Source: an uncultured Parasphingopyxis sp. (GTDB lineage: Bacteria > Pseudomonadota > Alphaproteobacteria > Sphingomonadales > Sphingomonadaceae). Taken from it: 64,000 nucleotides of DNA. Location of the stretch: positions 45,178-109,177 of the forward strand of contig NZ_CAKZNF010000024.1 of the NCBI RefSeq assembly GCF_937129435.1. The letters are read 5' to 3'. Both the position numbers and the translations under genes were made by a program. Under the pieces are notes generated by a model that worked only from the letters and a program-made list of their open reading frames with translations, was not told the origin of the DNA and did no database searches. Numbering within the stretch: position 1 is the first letter of the stretch; each line of letters opens with the position of its first letter. Shown here piece by piece: positions 17,625 to 26,479 of this stretch.

Positions 17625-18830
17625 CTAGTCGGCTGCCACGGTGCGGCGTCGCCGGAAGAGCGATTTCACTGCGCTGAACGTTTTCGAGAAGGCGCGTTCG
17701 AGTGCGCCAATCGGCTGGCCGCCGGGCACATAGGCGATCTGATAGTACATCCAGGCGATCATCGCACTGAACACGACGAACGGTACCCATAGCGAAATCC
17801 AGGGGCTGACAAGGCCCAGCGCCGCCGCATCTTCGCCATATTGGCAGATCTTGTGATAGGTCACGACGATCACGATCGACAGGAACACGCCGAGCGCCGA
17901 ACTCGATCGCTTGGGCGGCACGGCGAGCGCCACCGCCAGCAACGGCAGCAGGAACATCATCGCCACCTCGGCGAGGCGGTAATGGAAATTCGCCCGGCTC
18001 GCCATGCGCAGGTCCGGGGGCGCGCGTGGATCGTCTCCGACGCGAACGAGTTCGGGCAGGGTCAGCTCGCGATGAATGCCGCCGCGGCCGCGAAAGGCGT
18101 CGACCCGGGGCAGGTTGATGGGCAGGTCGTGGCTTTCGAAGCTCAGCACGCGGGGGCGGCTGAAATCGGCCTCGTCATGGACGAGGCGGCCATTGGTCAG
18201 GCGCAAGAGGATCGTGTCGGGATCGTCGGTGCCCATGAACGTGCCCTGCTCGGCGGCGACGGCGAGGTCGCGGCCCTCGTCGGTCGTCGTGCGGACGAAG
18301 ATGCCATAGAGATCGGTGCCTTCATTCTCGCTGCGTTCGACGCGCAATGTCATGCCGCTGCCCAGCCGGTTGAACTCGCCGACCTTGATCGAGGCGCCGA
18401 GCGCGCCCTGGCGCAGCTCGAACTGGAGATTCTCGTACGAGTATCGCGCCATCGGCTGAAGATAGCCGACGATGACGAGGTTCAGCAGCACGAAGCCGAT
18501 GGTGAAAAGATAGGGGACGAAGAGCAGCCGCCGATAGCCGAGGCCGACGGCGCGAAAGACGTCGAGCTCGGACGAAAGGGCGAGCTTGCGGAAGGCGAGC
18601 AGGATGCCGAGCAGCAGGCCGACCGGGATCGCCATCGACAGATATTCGGGAACGAGATTGGCCAGCATCTGCCAGACGACGCTGACCGGGCCGCCCTCCT
18701 TCGCCACGAAATCGAACAATCGCAGCATCTTGTCGAGCACCAGCAGCATGGCGGCAATGACCAGCGTTCCCACCAGCGGCAGGATGATGAGCCGGAACAT
18801 ATACCGGTCGGTGGCGGTAAAAAGTTGCAA
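17625..18830 (-). CDS. lptF: LptF-family permease of an Lpt-type lipid exporter
   Basis: 401 residues with the same architecture as LptG: N-terminal helices, the cytoplasmic coupling motif SSELDVFRAVGLG that contacts LptB, a periplasmic jellyroll, and C-terminal helices. First gene of a minus-strand run lptF-lptG-flippase, then hydroxylase and acyltransferase. Its 130-base upstream region is shared with the divergent DUF2141 gene. Many proteobacteria carry lptFG beside lptD/surA; that neighbourhood is absent here. Confidence 0.88.
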   Translation of the reverse strand: MQLFTATDRYMFRLIILPLVGTLVIAAMLLVLDKMLRLFDFVAKEGGPVSVVWQMLANLVPEYLSMAIPVGLLLGILLAFRKLALSSELDVFRAVGLGYRRLLFVPYLFTIGFVLLNLVIVGYLQPMARYSYENLQFELRQGALGASIKVGEFNRLGSGMTLRVERSENEGTDLYGIFVRTTTDEGRDLAVAAEQGTFMGTDDPDTILLRLTNGRLVHDEADFSRPRVLSFESHDLPINLPRVDAFRGRGGIHRELTLPELVRVGDDPRAPPDLRMASRANFHYRLAEVAMMFLLPLLAVALAVPPKRSSSALGVFLSIVIVVTYHKICQYGEDAAALGLVSPWISLWVPFVVFSAMIAWMYYQIAYVPGGQPIGALERAFSKTFSAVKSLFRRRRTVAAD

Positions 18831-18963
18831 CTTTCAGTCGTTCCATGACCACAATTTGGCCGCAAGGCTCGGCGATAGAAGGCAGAAATAGGGGAATAGC
18901 CTGTGTTTTGCCATGGCCGATATTGGGCGATCGGGCCGAGGCGCGTAATTTTTGGAGTTATTG

Positions 18964-19479
18964 ATGCTGAAAAGCAAAATCGTCCCGATCCTTGCCGCGA
19001 CCGCACTGACCGCTCTTTCGAGCGGCGCCAATGCGGGCACGCGTGTGCCGAACGACCTGTCCAACTGCCGCTCCGGCGCTTCGGGCACGGCGGTGCTCGT
19101 CAACGTCCAGGGCTTTCGCCAGGGCACCGGCCGCGTCCGCGTGCAATCCTATAGCGGCGCGAACAACTGGCTGGAACGCGGCCAGTGGCTGCACCGCGTC
19201 GACATTCCCGTACGGCTGCAGGGCAATGACATGACCGTCTGCCTGCCGCTTCCTGGTCCCGGTTCCTACGGCATCGCCGTGCGGCATGATCTCAACAATA
19301 ACGGCCGGTCGGACCGGCGCGACGGCGGCGGGTTCTCGCGCAATCCCAACATCTCCTTTCCGTTCAACATGGAGCCGAACTATTCGGAGGTTTCGTTCCG
19401 CGCCAATGCGGGCGTGAACCGCCTGAATATCGTCCTGAACTATCTTCAGGGCGCGTCCGTGGAGCCGATCCAGTTCTAG
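18964..19479 (+). CDS. DUF2141 exported protein
   Basis: 171 residues from ATG 18964, preceded by GGAG seven bases upstream; the track TTG start is rejected. A signal peptide ending NAGT/ANA is followed by the DUF2141 beta-rich core: VLVNVQGFRQGTGRVRVQSY, then a GSYGIAVRHDLNNNGRSDR block that resembles an EF-type Asp/Asn loop. Function unknown. The next gene starts four bases after its stop, which ties it to the lipid kinase. Confidence 0.82.
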   Translation: MLKSKIVPILAATALTALSSGANAGTRVPNDLSNCRSGASGTAVLVNVQGFRQGTGRVRVQSYSGANNWLERGQWLHRVDIPVRLQGNDMTVCLPLPGPGSYGIAVRHDLNNNGRSDRRDGGGFSRNPNISFPFNMEPNYSEVSFRANAGVNRLNIVLNYLQGASVEPIQF

Positions 19480-19482
19480 CCG

Positions 19483-20457
19483 ATGGTGTGCGTCGCCCTC
19501 CTCTCCAATCCGCGATCGACCGGAAATGTGGCCATGCTGCCGCGGATCCGGAAATATTGCGCGGAGAGGGCCGACATCTTCCATTATGAAGTGGAGGATG
19601 TCGACCAGATCGGGGCGGCGCTCGCGACCATCGCGCGGGTGAAACCGCAGATCCTGGCGATCAACGGCGGCGACGGCACGGTGCAGGCGGCGATGACCGA
19701 ACTGCACCATGGCGCGCATTTCGGCGATACGCCGCCGCCGGTCGCGGTCCTGCCCAACGGCAAGACGAACCTGATCGCGCTCGATCTGGGTGCCGAGGGC
19801 GATCCGATCGCCGCGCTCGACAAGATCATGGAAATCGCGCGCACGGGCCTCGACGGTCACATCGTCGGGCGCGAGCTGATCTCGCTGTCGGGCGGAACGG
19901 CGAACGGGCGGCCGGTGATCGGCATGTTCGTGGGCGGGGCCGGGCTGTCGGACACGATCCTCTATTGCCGGCACAAAATCTATCCGCTCGGCCTGCCGAA
20001 CGGGATCAGCCATGTGCTCACCGCCATTGCGCTGATCTTCGCCTCGTTCTTGCGGATCAAGGCGCGCTTCCTGCCGCCGCCGGCCCGGCCGGTCAGCATT
20101 TCGATCATGCAGCAGGGGGAATATCAGGGGAAATATGCCCTGTTGATCATCACCACGCTCGAACGGCTGCTGCTGAAGACGCAGACCAATCATGACGACG
20201 GCACCACCGGCCCGCTGAAGCTGATGGCGGTCGAACAGCGCCCGCTCGCGATGATGCGCGCGCTCTGGGCCAGCCTGATGGGCAAGCTCGGCCGGTCGAA
20301 AATGTCGGGCGTGCACCTGTCGCGCGGCACCGAAATCCGCATCGAAGGCGCCCATTCCAGCGTGATCTTCGACGGCGAACTGTTCGAGACCAATAACGAC
20401 CGGCCGATCGTCCTGACGCCGACACGGCCTGTACCGTTCGTCTCGCTGGCGGCGTGA
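19483..20457 (+). CDS. Diacylglycerol-kinase-family lipid kinase, candidate ceramide kinase
   Basis: 324 residues with the DAGK/LCB5 catalytic loop AINGGDGTVQAA at residues 60-70 and the PNGKTNLIA segment. The family phosphorylates diacylglycerol, sphingoid bases or ceramide with ATP. Caulobacter has a ceramide kinase of this family (CpgB, in the ceramide phosphoglycerate pathway) in its sphingolipid locus, so ceramide is the favoured substrate here; diacylglycerol is the alternative. The stop overlaps the start of the nucleotidyltransferase gene, so the two are translationally coupled. Confidence 0.75.
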   Translation: MVCVALLSNPRSTGNVAMLPRIRKYCAERADIFHYEVEDVDQIGAALATIARVKPQILAINGGDGTVQAAMTELHHGAHFGDTPPPVAVLPNGKTNLIALDLGAEGDPIAALDKIMEIARTGLDGHIVGRELISLSGGTANGRPVIGMFVGGAGLSDTILYCRHKIYPLGLPNGISHVLTAIALIFASFLRIKARFLPPPARPVSISIMQQGEYQGKYALLIITTLERLLLKTQTNHDDGTTGPLKLMAVEQRPLAMMRALWASLMGKLGRSKMSGVHLSRGTEIRIEGAHSSVIFDGELFETNNDRPIVLTPTRPVPFVSLAA

Positions 20458-21344
20458 CCTCGCTTCCCGAACTGGTCGCGGCCGAGCTCGGCGAGCCGGT
20501 CGATCCGCGCGTATCGGCCTTCGCCGCGCACATCGCCGGCGAATATGGCGAGGCTGCGCGCGCCGTGCTGTTCTACGGCTCTTGCCTTCGCAGCGAGCAG
20601 CTCGATGGCGAGATGCTCGATTTCTACCTGATCGTTTCCGATTATCGCGCCGCCTATGCCAAGCGCTGGCTGGCGACCGCGAACCGCCTGATCCCGCCCA
20701 ACGTCTTTCCGGCGAACTATGACGGGTTGCAGGCGAAGATCGCCGTGCTCAGCGAAGCCGATTTTCTGCGCGAGATGGGCGATGATGCGCGCAGCGTATC
20801 GGTCTGGGCGCGCTTCGCCCAGCCTTCGCGGCTGGTCTGGGCGGCCGACGAAGCGGCGCGGCGGGATGCGATCGAAACCGTCGCGCAGGCTGCGCCAACG
20901 CTCTTCCGGCACACATTGCCCATGATGGACGAGGCCGATGCGGCCGATGCGCTGGCGATATGGCGCCGCGGCTTCGCGCTGACCTATTCCGCCGAACTGC
21001 GCGCCGAACGCAAGACGCGGTCGGGTTCGATCGTCGATGCGACGCCCGATCGCTATGCGCGTTTCGGCGAGGCGGCGCTGGCGGCGATCGGAGACGAGGC
21101 GGCGAAAAACCCGAAGCGGATGGCGCGCTGGTGGCGGTCGACCCGCCGCAAAGGCAAGGCGTTGACCCTGCTACGCCTCACCAAGGCAAGCGCGACCTAT
21201 GCCGGCGGCGTCGATTATCTCGCCTGGAAGATCAACCGGCATGCCGGCACCGATATCCGCGTCAAACCCTGGCAACGGCGATGGCCGCTGCTCGGCGCGG
21301 TCGTGCTGCTGCCGCGACTCCTGATTAGGGGCGCCGTCCGCTAG
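20454..21344 (+). CDS. Nucleotidyltransferase-fold protein, possibly Tam41-like
   Basis: 296 residues from GTG 20454. Residues 39-60 read LFYGSCLRSEQLDGEMLDFYLI: a GS motif followed after ~12 residues by a single Asp region, the signature of the nucleotidyltransferase fold. The YGSxxxxQ...MLDFxxxV spacing resembles Tam41-type CDP-diacylglycerol synthases. The C-terminus is helical and basic with a hydrophobic tail (LLGAVVLLPRLL) that may touch the membrane. Coupling to a lipid kinase suggests it acts on the phospholipid or ceramide phosphate product. The exact reaction is not shown by the sequence. Confidence 0.6.
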   Translation: MTSLPELVAAELGEPVDPRVSAFAAHIAGEYGEAARAVLFYGSCLRSEQLDGEMLDFYLIVSDYRAAYAKRWLATANRLIPPNVFPANYDGLQAKIAVLSEADFLREMGDDARSVSVWARFAQPSRLVWAADEAARRDAIETVAQAAPTLFRHTLPMMDEADAADALAIWRRGFALTYSAELRAERKTRSGSIVDATPDRYARFGEAALAAIGDEAAKNPKRMARWWRSTRRKGKALTLLRLTKASATYAGGVDYLAWKINRHAGTDIRVKPWQRRWPLLGAVVLLPRLLIRGAVR

Positions 21345-21363
21345 GCGCCGGTGCGGTTCGCCC

Positions 21364-23337
21364 CTATTCCGCCGCGATCTGTGCCCGGGTCCGCTCGCGA
21401 AGCGCGGTGCGGATCGCTTCGGCAAGTTCGGCCATGGTGAACGGCTTTCGCAGCACCATCCGGTTTTCGAGCTGATCGAGTTCGCCGCCCTCGCCGACAT
21501 AGCCGGTCACGAAAACGACAGGCAGATCGGGATGATCGGGGGCGATATGGGCGACGAGTTCGGGCCCGGTCATATCCGGCATCACGACATCGGTGAGCAA
21601 CAGGTCGATCGGCTGCGACCCGCTGAGAGCAGCAAGCGCGGCTTGCGCACCGTCGCACGGAATGACGGCGCATTGCAGCTCCTCAAGCGCCTCGGACGTC
21701 GCGCGAAGCACCCTCGGATCGTCCTCGACGACGAGGATTGTGTGGCCGGCAATGTGCCGCTCGCCTGCTTCGGGACCGAGCGAACCGGCATCGGCCGACG
21801 CCTTTTGCACCGCGCCGCCATGGCGCGGGAGATAGATCGAAACCGTCGTTCCCTCGCCGACGGTGCTGTCGATCCCGACATCGCCGCCCGATTGCCGGGC
21901 GAAACCGAAAATCTGGCTCATCCCGAGGCCGGTACCCTTGCCGACCTCCTTGGTCGTGAAAAAGGGTTCGAACACGCGCTCGATCACCTCGGGTCCCATA
22001 CCGCAGCCATCGTCGCTGACGGCGATGCGGACATAGTCGCCCGCCGGCAGCTCGTTGATCTGCCGATCGTCGAGCGGGCAATTGGCGACGGCGATCCGCA
22101 TGGCGCCGGTGCCGTCCATCGCGTCGCGGCCGTTGACGGCGAGGTTGACGATGGCGCTTTCCAGCTGGCGCGGATCGACCCAGACCGGCCAGCAATCGGT
22201 TTCGCAATCGATCGACACCTCGATCCGCTCGCCGATCGTCCGTTCGATCAGCCCGGCCATCTGATCGACAAGCTCGGCCGGATCGGTCGCCGCGGGCAAT
22301 AACGGTTCGGACCGGGCAAAGGCGAGCAGGCGTCGCGTCAGCGCGGCGGCCCTGTCGGCGCCGTCCGCCGCATTGTCCAAATGCCGCCGGATCGCATCGT
22401 CGTCATCGTCCAGCTTGCGCCGGGCGAGATCGATTCCGCCGACCACGACCGACAGCATATTGTTGAAATCGTGCGCGATGCCGCCGGTCAGCCGGCCGAC
22501 GGCTTCCAGTTTCTGCGCCTGGCGGAGCTTCTGTTCGGCGGCGACGCGCTCGGTCACCTCGGCGCGCAATTCGGCGTTGAGCGTTTCGAGTTCGGCGGTG
22601 CGCTGGCTGACCGCTTCTTCCAGTTCATCGGCACGCTGGTCGGCGCGGTGGCGGTCGCGAAATGCCCGTACCGTGGCCCATGCAAGGGCCAGCGCGACGA
22701 TCCCGAGGATCACGCCCGCAATCGTCAACAGTGTCGCGAGCAGGTTCGACTTTTCGGTGGTCTCGATCCGTGCTGCCGACAGCTCGGCGAGCCGGGCACG
22801 CTCATTGTCGGCGATCCGGTCGAGCGTACTGGTGATGCCCGCTCCCGCACTGCTGACGGCGGTCTCGTTATGCAACGACAGAGCCTCCCAATTGCGCCGG
22901 GCATTGGCGTAGCTGGCCGTCCGTGAAAGCTCCCGGCCATATTGATCGTAGAGCAGACCGACCTGACGCGTCAGTTCGAGTTGCTCGGGCCGGTCGTCGA
23001 GCAATTGTTCGAGCCGGCCGATCTGGCGGCCCGCAATGCGCCATTCGTCGCGATAGATTGTGCCGAGCCGACGGTCGCTGTTGATGACGAACCGGCCGAG
23101 CGCCGCTTCCGAGCGCGATCGCGCGCCCTCGATGGCGCGGGTCAGCATGATGATCTCGTAGCTGCGGCGTTCGCGATCCGCCGCCGCGTCGCGCTCGCTG
23201 TTCGACTGGGCGACGAGATAGAGCAGCCCGGCCATCATCAGCGCGAGCAGCAGTGCCCCTGCGCTCAGCAGGCCGCGACGCCAGGCCTGGCGGGAACTAT
23301 TCTCCCCGCCGCCGAAAAGCCAGTTTTCTTCCACCAT
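21364..23337 (-). CDS. Hybrid sensor histidine kinase with CHASE3-like sensor
   Basis: 657 residues. One N-terminal helix (~22-44), a helical periplasmic CHASE3-type sensor (~45-195), a second helix (~199-222) and a coiled coil lead to HisKA with His289 in GGIAHDFNNML. The ATPase domain has Asn402, DDGCG and GTGLGM. A C-terminal receiver carries Asp583 in LTDVVMPD. It is convergent with the nucleotidyltransferase gene and lies inside the lipid locus, so it may sense envelope state. No output regulator is encoded next to it. Confidence 0.87.
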   Translation of the reverse strand: MVEENWLFGGGENSSRQAWRRGLLSAGALLLALMMAGLLYLVAQSNSERDAAADRERRSYEIIMLTRAIEGARSRSEAALGRFVINSDRRLGTIYRDEWRIAGRQIGRLEQLLDDRPEQLELTRQVGLLYDQYGRELSRTASYANARRNWEALSLHNETAVSSAGAGITSTLDRIADNERARLAELSAARIETTEKSNLLATLLTIAGVILGIVALALAWATVRAFRDRHRADQRADELEEAVSQRTAELETLNAELRAEVTERVAAEQKLRQAQKLEAVGRLTGGIAHDFNNMLSVVVGGIDLARRKLDDDDDAIRRHLDNAADGADRAAALTRRLLAFARSEPLLPAATDPAELVDQMAGLIERTIGERIEVSIDCETDCWPVWVDPRQLESAIVNLAVNGRDAMDGTGAMRIAVANCPLDDRQINELPAGDYVRIAVSDDGCGMGPEVIERVFEPFFTTKEVGKGTGLGMSQIFGFARQSGGDVGIDSTVGEGTTVSIYLPRHGGAVQKASADAGSLGPEAGERHIAGHTILVVEDDPRVLRATSEALEELQCAVIPCDGAQAALAALSGSQPIDLLLTDVVMPDMTGPELVAHIAPDHPDLPVVFVTGYVGEGGELDQLENRMVLRKPFTMAELAEAIRTALRERTRAQIAAE

Positions 23338-23451
23338 TTAAGCGCCCCTTATAGGGGCTGATCGCCGATCGGGGTAGTTATGCGGAGCTTAACGCGCCTG
23401 CGCCCGGTCCATTGACCGCAGCGGCAGCGCGCTCTGCCGCGCGACACGCGG

Positions 23452-24711
23452 TCAGCCGATCGCGCCGGTCGCCTTGCCCGCGGATTCGAACATGCCGAGG
23501 ATCTGTTCGACCTGTTCGGCCGAATGCTCCGCACATAGCGAACAGCGCAGCAGGTAGATGCCCGCAGGCGTCGCAGGCGGCCGCGCCATGTTCACATACA
23601 GCCCTTCTTCGAGCAGCGCCTGCCACATCCGCACGGCCTGTTCCTGGTCGTCGAGCAGCACGGCGAGGATCGCGCTTTCGGGTTCCTCTGTCGCGAGCCG
23701 GAAACCGAGATCGCGCAACCCCTTGTGCAGCCGCTTCGAATTTTCCCACAGATGCGCGCGCTTGTTCCCGGCGTGCATCAGCTTGCGGATCGAGGTCGCG
23801 GCGGTGGCGACCACCGATGGCGGCAGCGAGGCCGTGAAGGTGTAGGGACGGCAGACGAGCCGGAGAAATTCGGTCTTGGGATGGTTGGACACGCAGAAAC
23901 CGCCGACGGTGCCGACGCTTTTGGAGAAGGTCCCGATCACGAAATCGACCTGGTCGAGCACCCCCTGCGCTTCGGCGACGCCGCGGCCATGTTCGCCGAA
24001 AAAGCCCATCGAATGCGCTTCGTCGACCAGCACCATCGCGCCGAACTTCTTGGCCACCGTCACCATCTTGTCGAGCGGCGCGATATCACCGAGCATCGAA
24101 TAGACGCCCTCGAGCACGACGAGTTTGCCGGCCTCGGGCGGCAGGCGGCCGAGACGCTTTTCGAGGTCTTCGACATTGTTGTGGCGGAAGCGGACGATAT
24201 CGGCATTGCCGAGAAAGCAGCCGTCATAGATGGAGGCATGGCTGTCGGCGTCGAGGATGACATAATCGCCCTTGCCGGCGAGCGTGGAAACGATGCCGAG
24301 ATTGGCCTGGTAGCCGGTCGAAAAGACCATGGCATGGCCCATGCCGTAGAATTCGCACAGCGCCGCCTCGACATCCTTGTGCCCGACATAGGTGCCGTTA
24401 AGCACCCGGCTGCCCGTCGTGCCCGATCCGAATTCCTTGAGCGCGTCGACACCGGCCTGGATGACATCGGGATCGAAGGTCATGCCCATATAGTTGTAGG
24501 TGCCGAGCAGGATCGTGTCCTTGCCCTGGATCACCGCTTCGGTCGGCGATTTCACCTCGTCCATGACGATGGCGAAGGGGTCGCGCACGCCCGTTCCGAG
24601 CAGCCGGTCGCGTTCCTGGATCAGCGGTTCGAATTTTTCGAACAGGTCGCGCGATTGTGGTCCATCCGCGGCCAGCACATCGGCTGCGGTCTGGCTTCCG
24701 GCCATACTCAT
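23452..24711 (-). CDS. spt: Serine palmitoyltransferase
   Basis: PLP enzyme condensing serine with palmitoyl thioester to 3-ketosphinganine, the committed step of sphingolipid synthesis. From ATG 24711 it is 419 residues. The catalytic set His158 (DADSHAS), Asp230 and His233 (DEAHSMG) and PLP-Lys264 (GTFSKSVGT) is offset by one from the numbering of the 420-residue Sphingomonas paucimobilis enzyme. The soluble length, with no membrane helix, is typical of the bacterial form. Its start overlaps the acpR stop by four bases. Confidence 0.94.
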   Translation of the reverse strand: MSMAGSQTAADVLAADGPQSRDLFEKFEPLIQERDRLLGTGVRDPFAIVMDEVKSPTEAVIQGKDTILLGTYNYMGMTFDPDVIQAGVDALKEFGSGTTGSRVLNGTYVGHKDVEAALCEFYGMGHAMVFSTGYQANLGIVSTLAGKGDYVILDADSHASIYDGCFLGNADIVRFRHNNVEDLEKRLGRLPPEAGKLVVLEGVYSMLGDIAPLDKMVTVAKKFGAMVLVDEAHSMGFFGEHGRGVAEAQGVLDQVDFVIGTFSKSVGTVGGFCVSNHPKTEFLRLVCRPYTFTASLPPSVVATAATSIRKLMHAGNKRAHLWENSKRLHKGLRDLGFRLATEEPESAILAVLLDDQEQAVRMWQALLEEGLYVNMARPPATPAGIYLLRCSLCAEHSAEQVEQILGMFESAGKATGAIG

Positions 24712-24950
24712 TGCTGCAACTCTCCCACGGCGTCGACCAGCTGGCCCACCGTCTCGATTTCCGCCTGCTGGTTCATCGTGATGATGATATCGAATTCGTC
24801 CTCGACCGAGGCGACGAAGTCCATCACGGTCAGGCTGTCCCATTCGAGGTCGCCGACGAAGGTGGTTTCTTCCTTGAGGTCGACGCCCTTTTCATTGAAC
24901 GGCTCGATCAAGCCCTTCACCTTTTCGAACGTCGCGGTGCGATCTGTCAT
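24708..24950 (-). CDS. acpR: Acyl carrier protein dedicated to sphingolipid synthesis (AcpR)
   Basis: 80 residues, acidic, with the phosphopantetheine site DLEWDSLTVMDF (Ser39). The overlap with spt implies that it delivers the acyl group used by serine palmitoyltransferase, as known for AcpR in Caulobacter. It is the first gene of the acpR-spt unit. The dedicated acyl-ACP synthetase described beside it in Caulobacter is not found in this window. Confidence 0.88.
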   Translation of the reverse strand: MTDRTATFEKVKGLIEPFNEKGVDLKEETTFVGDLEWDSLTVMDFVASVEDEFDIIITMNQQAEIETVGQLVDAVGELQQ

Positions 24951-25049
24951 ATTGCGTCCCTAAAAGCCAAGATTCGGGCTTGGCAAGAGAATTGGGCGGC
25001 AAAGCGGCGAAGGCTTGTTGATTTGAGCGCGCCGTGGCAGATCGCCGCG

Positions 25050-25574
25050 ATGACGCAAACGCCCGAAAATGCCGAGGATGCGTGGCCCGAGGCGATGAAC
25101 TACCTGCTTCGCACCGCGCAGCAGAACCACGTGCATTGGAGCCTGATTGCCGACCAGAAGGCGAGTGTGCTCGTCGGCGCGAGCTTCGTCGTGTTCACAC
25201 TGGCGCTGCGGGAGGGGATGGGCGCGTCGCCGAGCATCGCCTCGTTCATTCTGGCCGCCGCATCCTTCCTTTCCGCCGTGCTCGCCGTGATGGCGATCAT
25301 TCCTTCGACGAAAAAGGCGCCCGGCACGCCCAATCTGCTGTTTTTCGGCGGTTTCGCGGGGATCGGCGAGGATGAATATATCACCGACATGCTGGAAAGG
25401 ACGAAGGACCGCGAGGAGATCTACCGTCTCATGCTGCGCGACATCCACCAGAATGGCAGCGTGCTTCACCGGAAGAAATACCGCTTTCTCGCCTATGCGT
25501 TTCGGGCCTTTCTTGTCGGCCTGGTGCTCTCCTTCGGCGCCTATATCGCCGAACTCGTGCTGCGCGCGGGCTAG
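25050..25574 (+). CDS. DUF5706 (Pycsar-effector-like) membrane protein
   Basis: 174 residues from ATG 25050. The N-terminal NHVHWSLIADQKASVLVGASFVVF is the DUF5706 signature (helix, AD-K-A, then a first membrane helix). Further helices lie near residues 60-82 and at the C-terminus (FLVGLVLSFGAYIAELVL). Family members serve as pore-forming effectors in Pycsar defence when paired with a cyclic nucleotide cyclase, but no cyclase gene is present. Stand-alone members are common in sphingomonads and may have another job. Confidence 0.72.
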   Translation: MTQTPENAEDAWPEAMNYLLRTAQQNHVHWSLIADQKASVLVGASFVVFTLALREGMGASPSIASFILAAASFLSAVLAVMAIIPSTKKAPGTPNLLFFGGFAGIGEDEYITDMLERTKDREEIYRLMLRDIHQNGSVLHRKKYRFLAYAFRAFLVGLVLSFGAYIAELVLRAG

Positions 25575-26479
25575 AGCCAGCCCTTTTCGCGATACCAGTT
25601 TGCGGTCTGGGCCAGTCCGTCGTCGTCCCGATAGCGCGGCGCCCATAGATCGGCTGGCGGCGCGCGATCGGGATCGACCGCCCAGTCCGGATGGCAGAAA
25701 TAACGGGCGCGGTCCGGCGTCAGCTTCGCATTCTTTCCCCGATACAGCCGGTCCGACCGGGCGGCGAGACGGACGAGCCAGGCGGGCATCGAATAGGTAC
25801 GCACCTTTCGCCCGACGGCGCGGCCCAGCGCTTCGCCGAATTCGCGGTGCGTCAGCCCGCCCTCGCGCCGGTCGTCGGGTTCGTAAAGAGCGCCGATCGT
25901 ACCCGCCGCGTTGACGATAGCGGCGATGAGCTCACACAGGTCCGCGACATGGATGAGCGAGATCCGGCCCGGGGGCGGGAGAATGATTCTGCCCTTCGCC
26001 GCCATCTTGAACAGCTCCAGCGTTTCGCGGTCGCCGGGGCCGTAGACGGCGGGCGGGCGGATGATCGTCCAGTCGAGCCCGCTCTCGCGCACCCGCTCTT
26101 CGCTCCCCGCCTTCGACCAGCCATAGAGCGAAAGGTCGGGCTCACGCGCGGCGAGCGAGGAGATATGGACGAAGCGCCGCACGCCCTTCGCCTGCGCCGC
26201 CGCGATCATGCGTTCGGTGCCGGCGATATTCGCCTCGGCAAAGCCCTCGCGATCGGGCGCGGAGATGGCGCCGGCGATATGGACCACCGCACCCGCGCCC
26301 TCGCAGAGCTTTTCGAGGGCCGGGGTGTCGCCGAGATCGCCTTCGATCCAGCAAACGCCGTCGCGCGGCTCCTGCGGACGGCGCGTCAGGGCGCGGAGCG
26401 TGTGGCCGCTGCCGAGCGCCAGGTCGAGAAAGTGCCGGCCGACGAAACCGGTGCCGCCCGTAACGGCGATAACGCTCAC
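25571..26479 (-). CDS. Atypical SDR, candidate ceramide reductase (CerR-like)
   Basis: 302-residue NAD(P)-dependent epimerase/dehydratase. It has the Rossmann loop VTGGTGFVG at residues 6-14, the AGAVVHIAGAI segment and a YGWSK (YxxxK) catalytic pair near residue 131. In Caulobacter an atypical SDR next to spt and acpR (CerR) reduces the keto group after N-acylation; the same neighbourhood supports that role here. General sugar-epimerase activity is less likely in this context but cannot be excluded. It overlaps proB by four bases. Confidence 0.72.
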   Translation of the reverse strand: MSVIAVTGGTGFVGRHFLDLALGSGHTLRALTRRPQEPRDGVCWIEGDLGDTPALEKLCEGAGAVVHIAGAISAPDREGFAEANIAGTERMIAAAQAKGVRRFVHISSLAAREPDLSLYGWSKAGSEERVRESGLDWTIIRPPAVYGPGDRETLELFKMAAKGRIILPPPGRISLIHVADLCELIAAIVNAAGTIGALYEPDDRREGGLTHREFGEALGRAVGRKVRTYSMPAWLVRLAARSDRLYRGKNAKLTPDRARYFCHPDWAVDPDRAPPADLWAPRYRDDDGLAQTANWYREKGWL

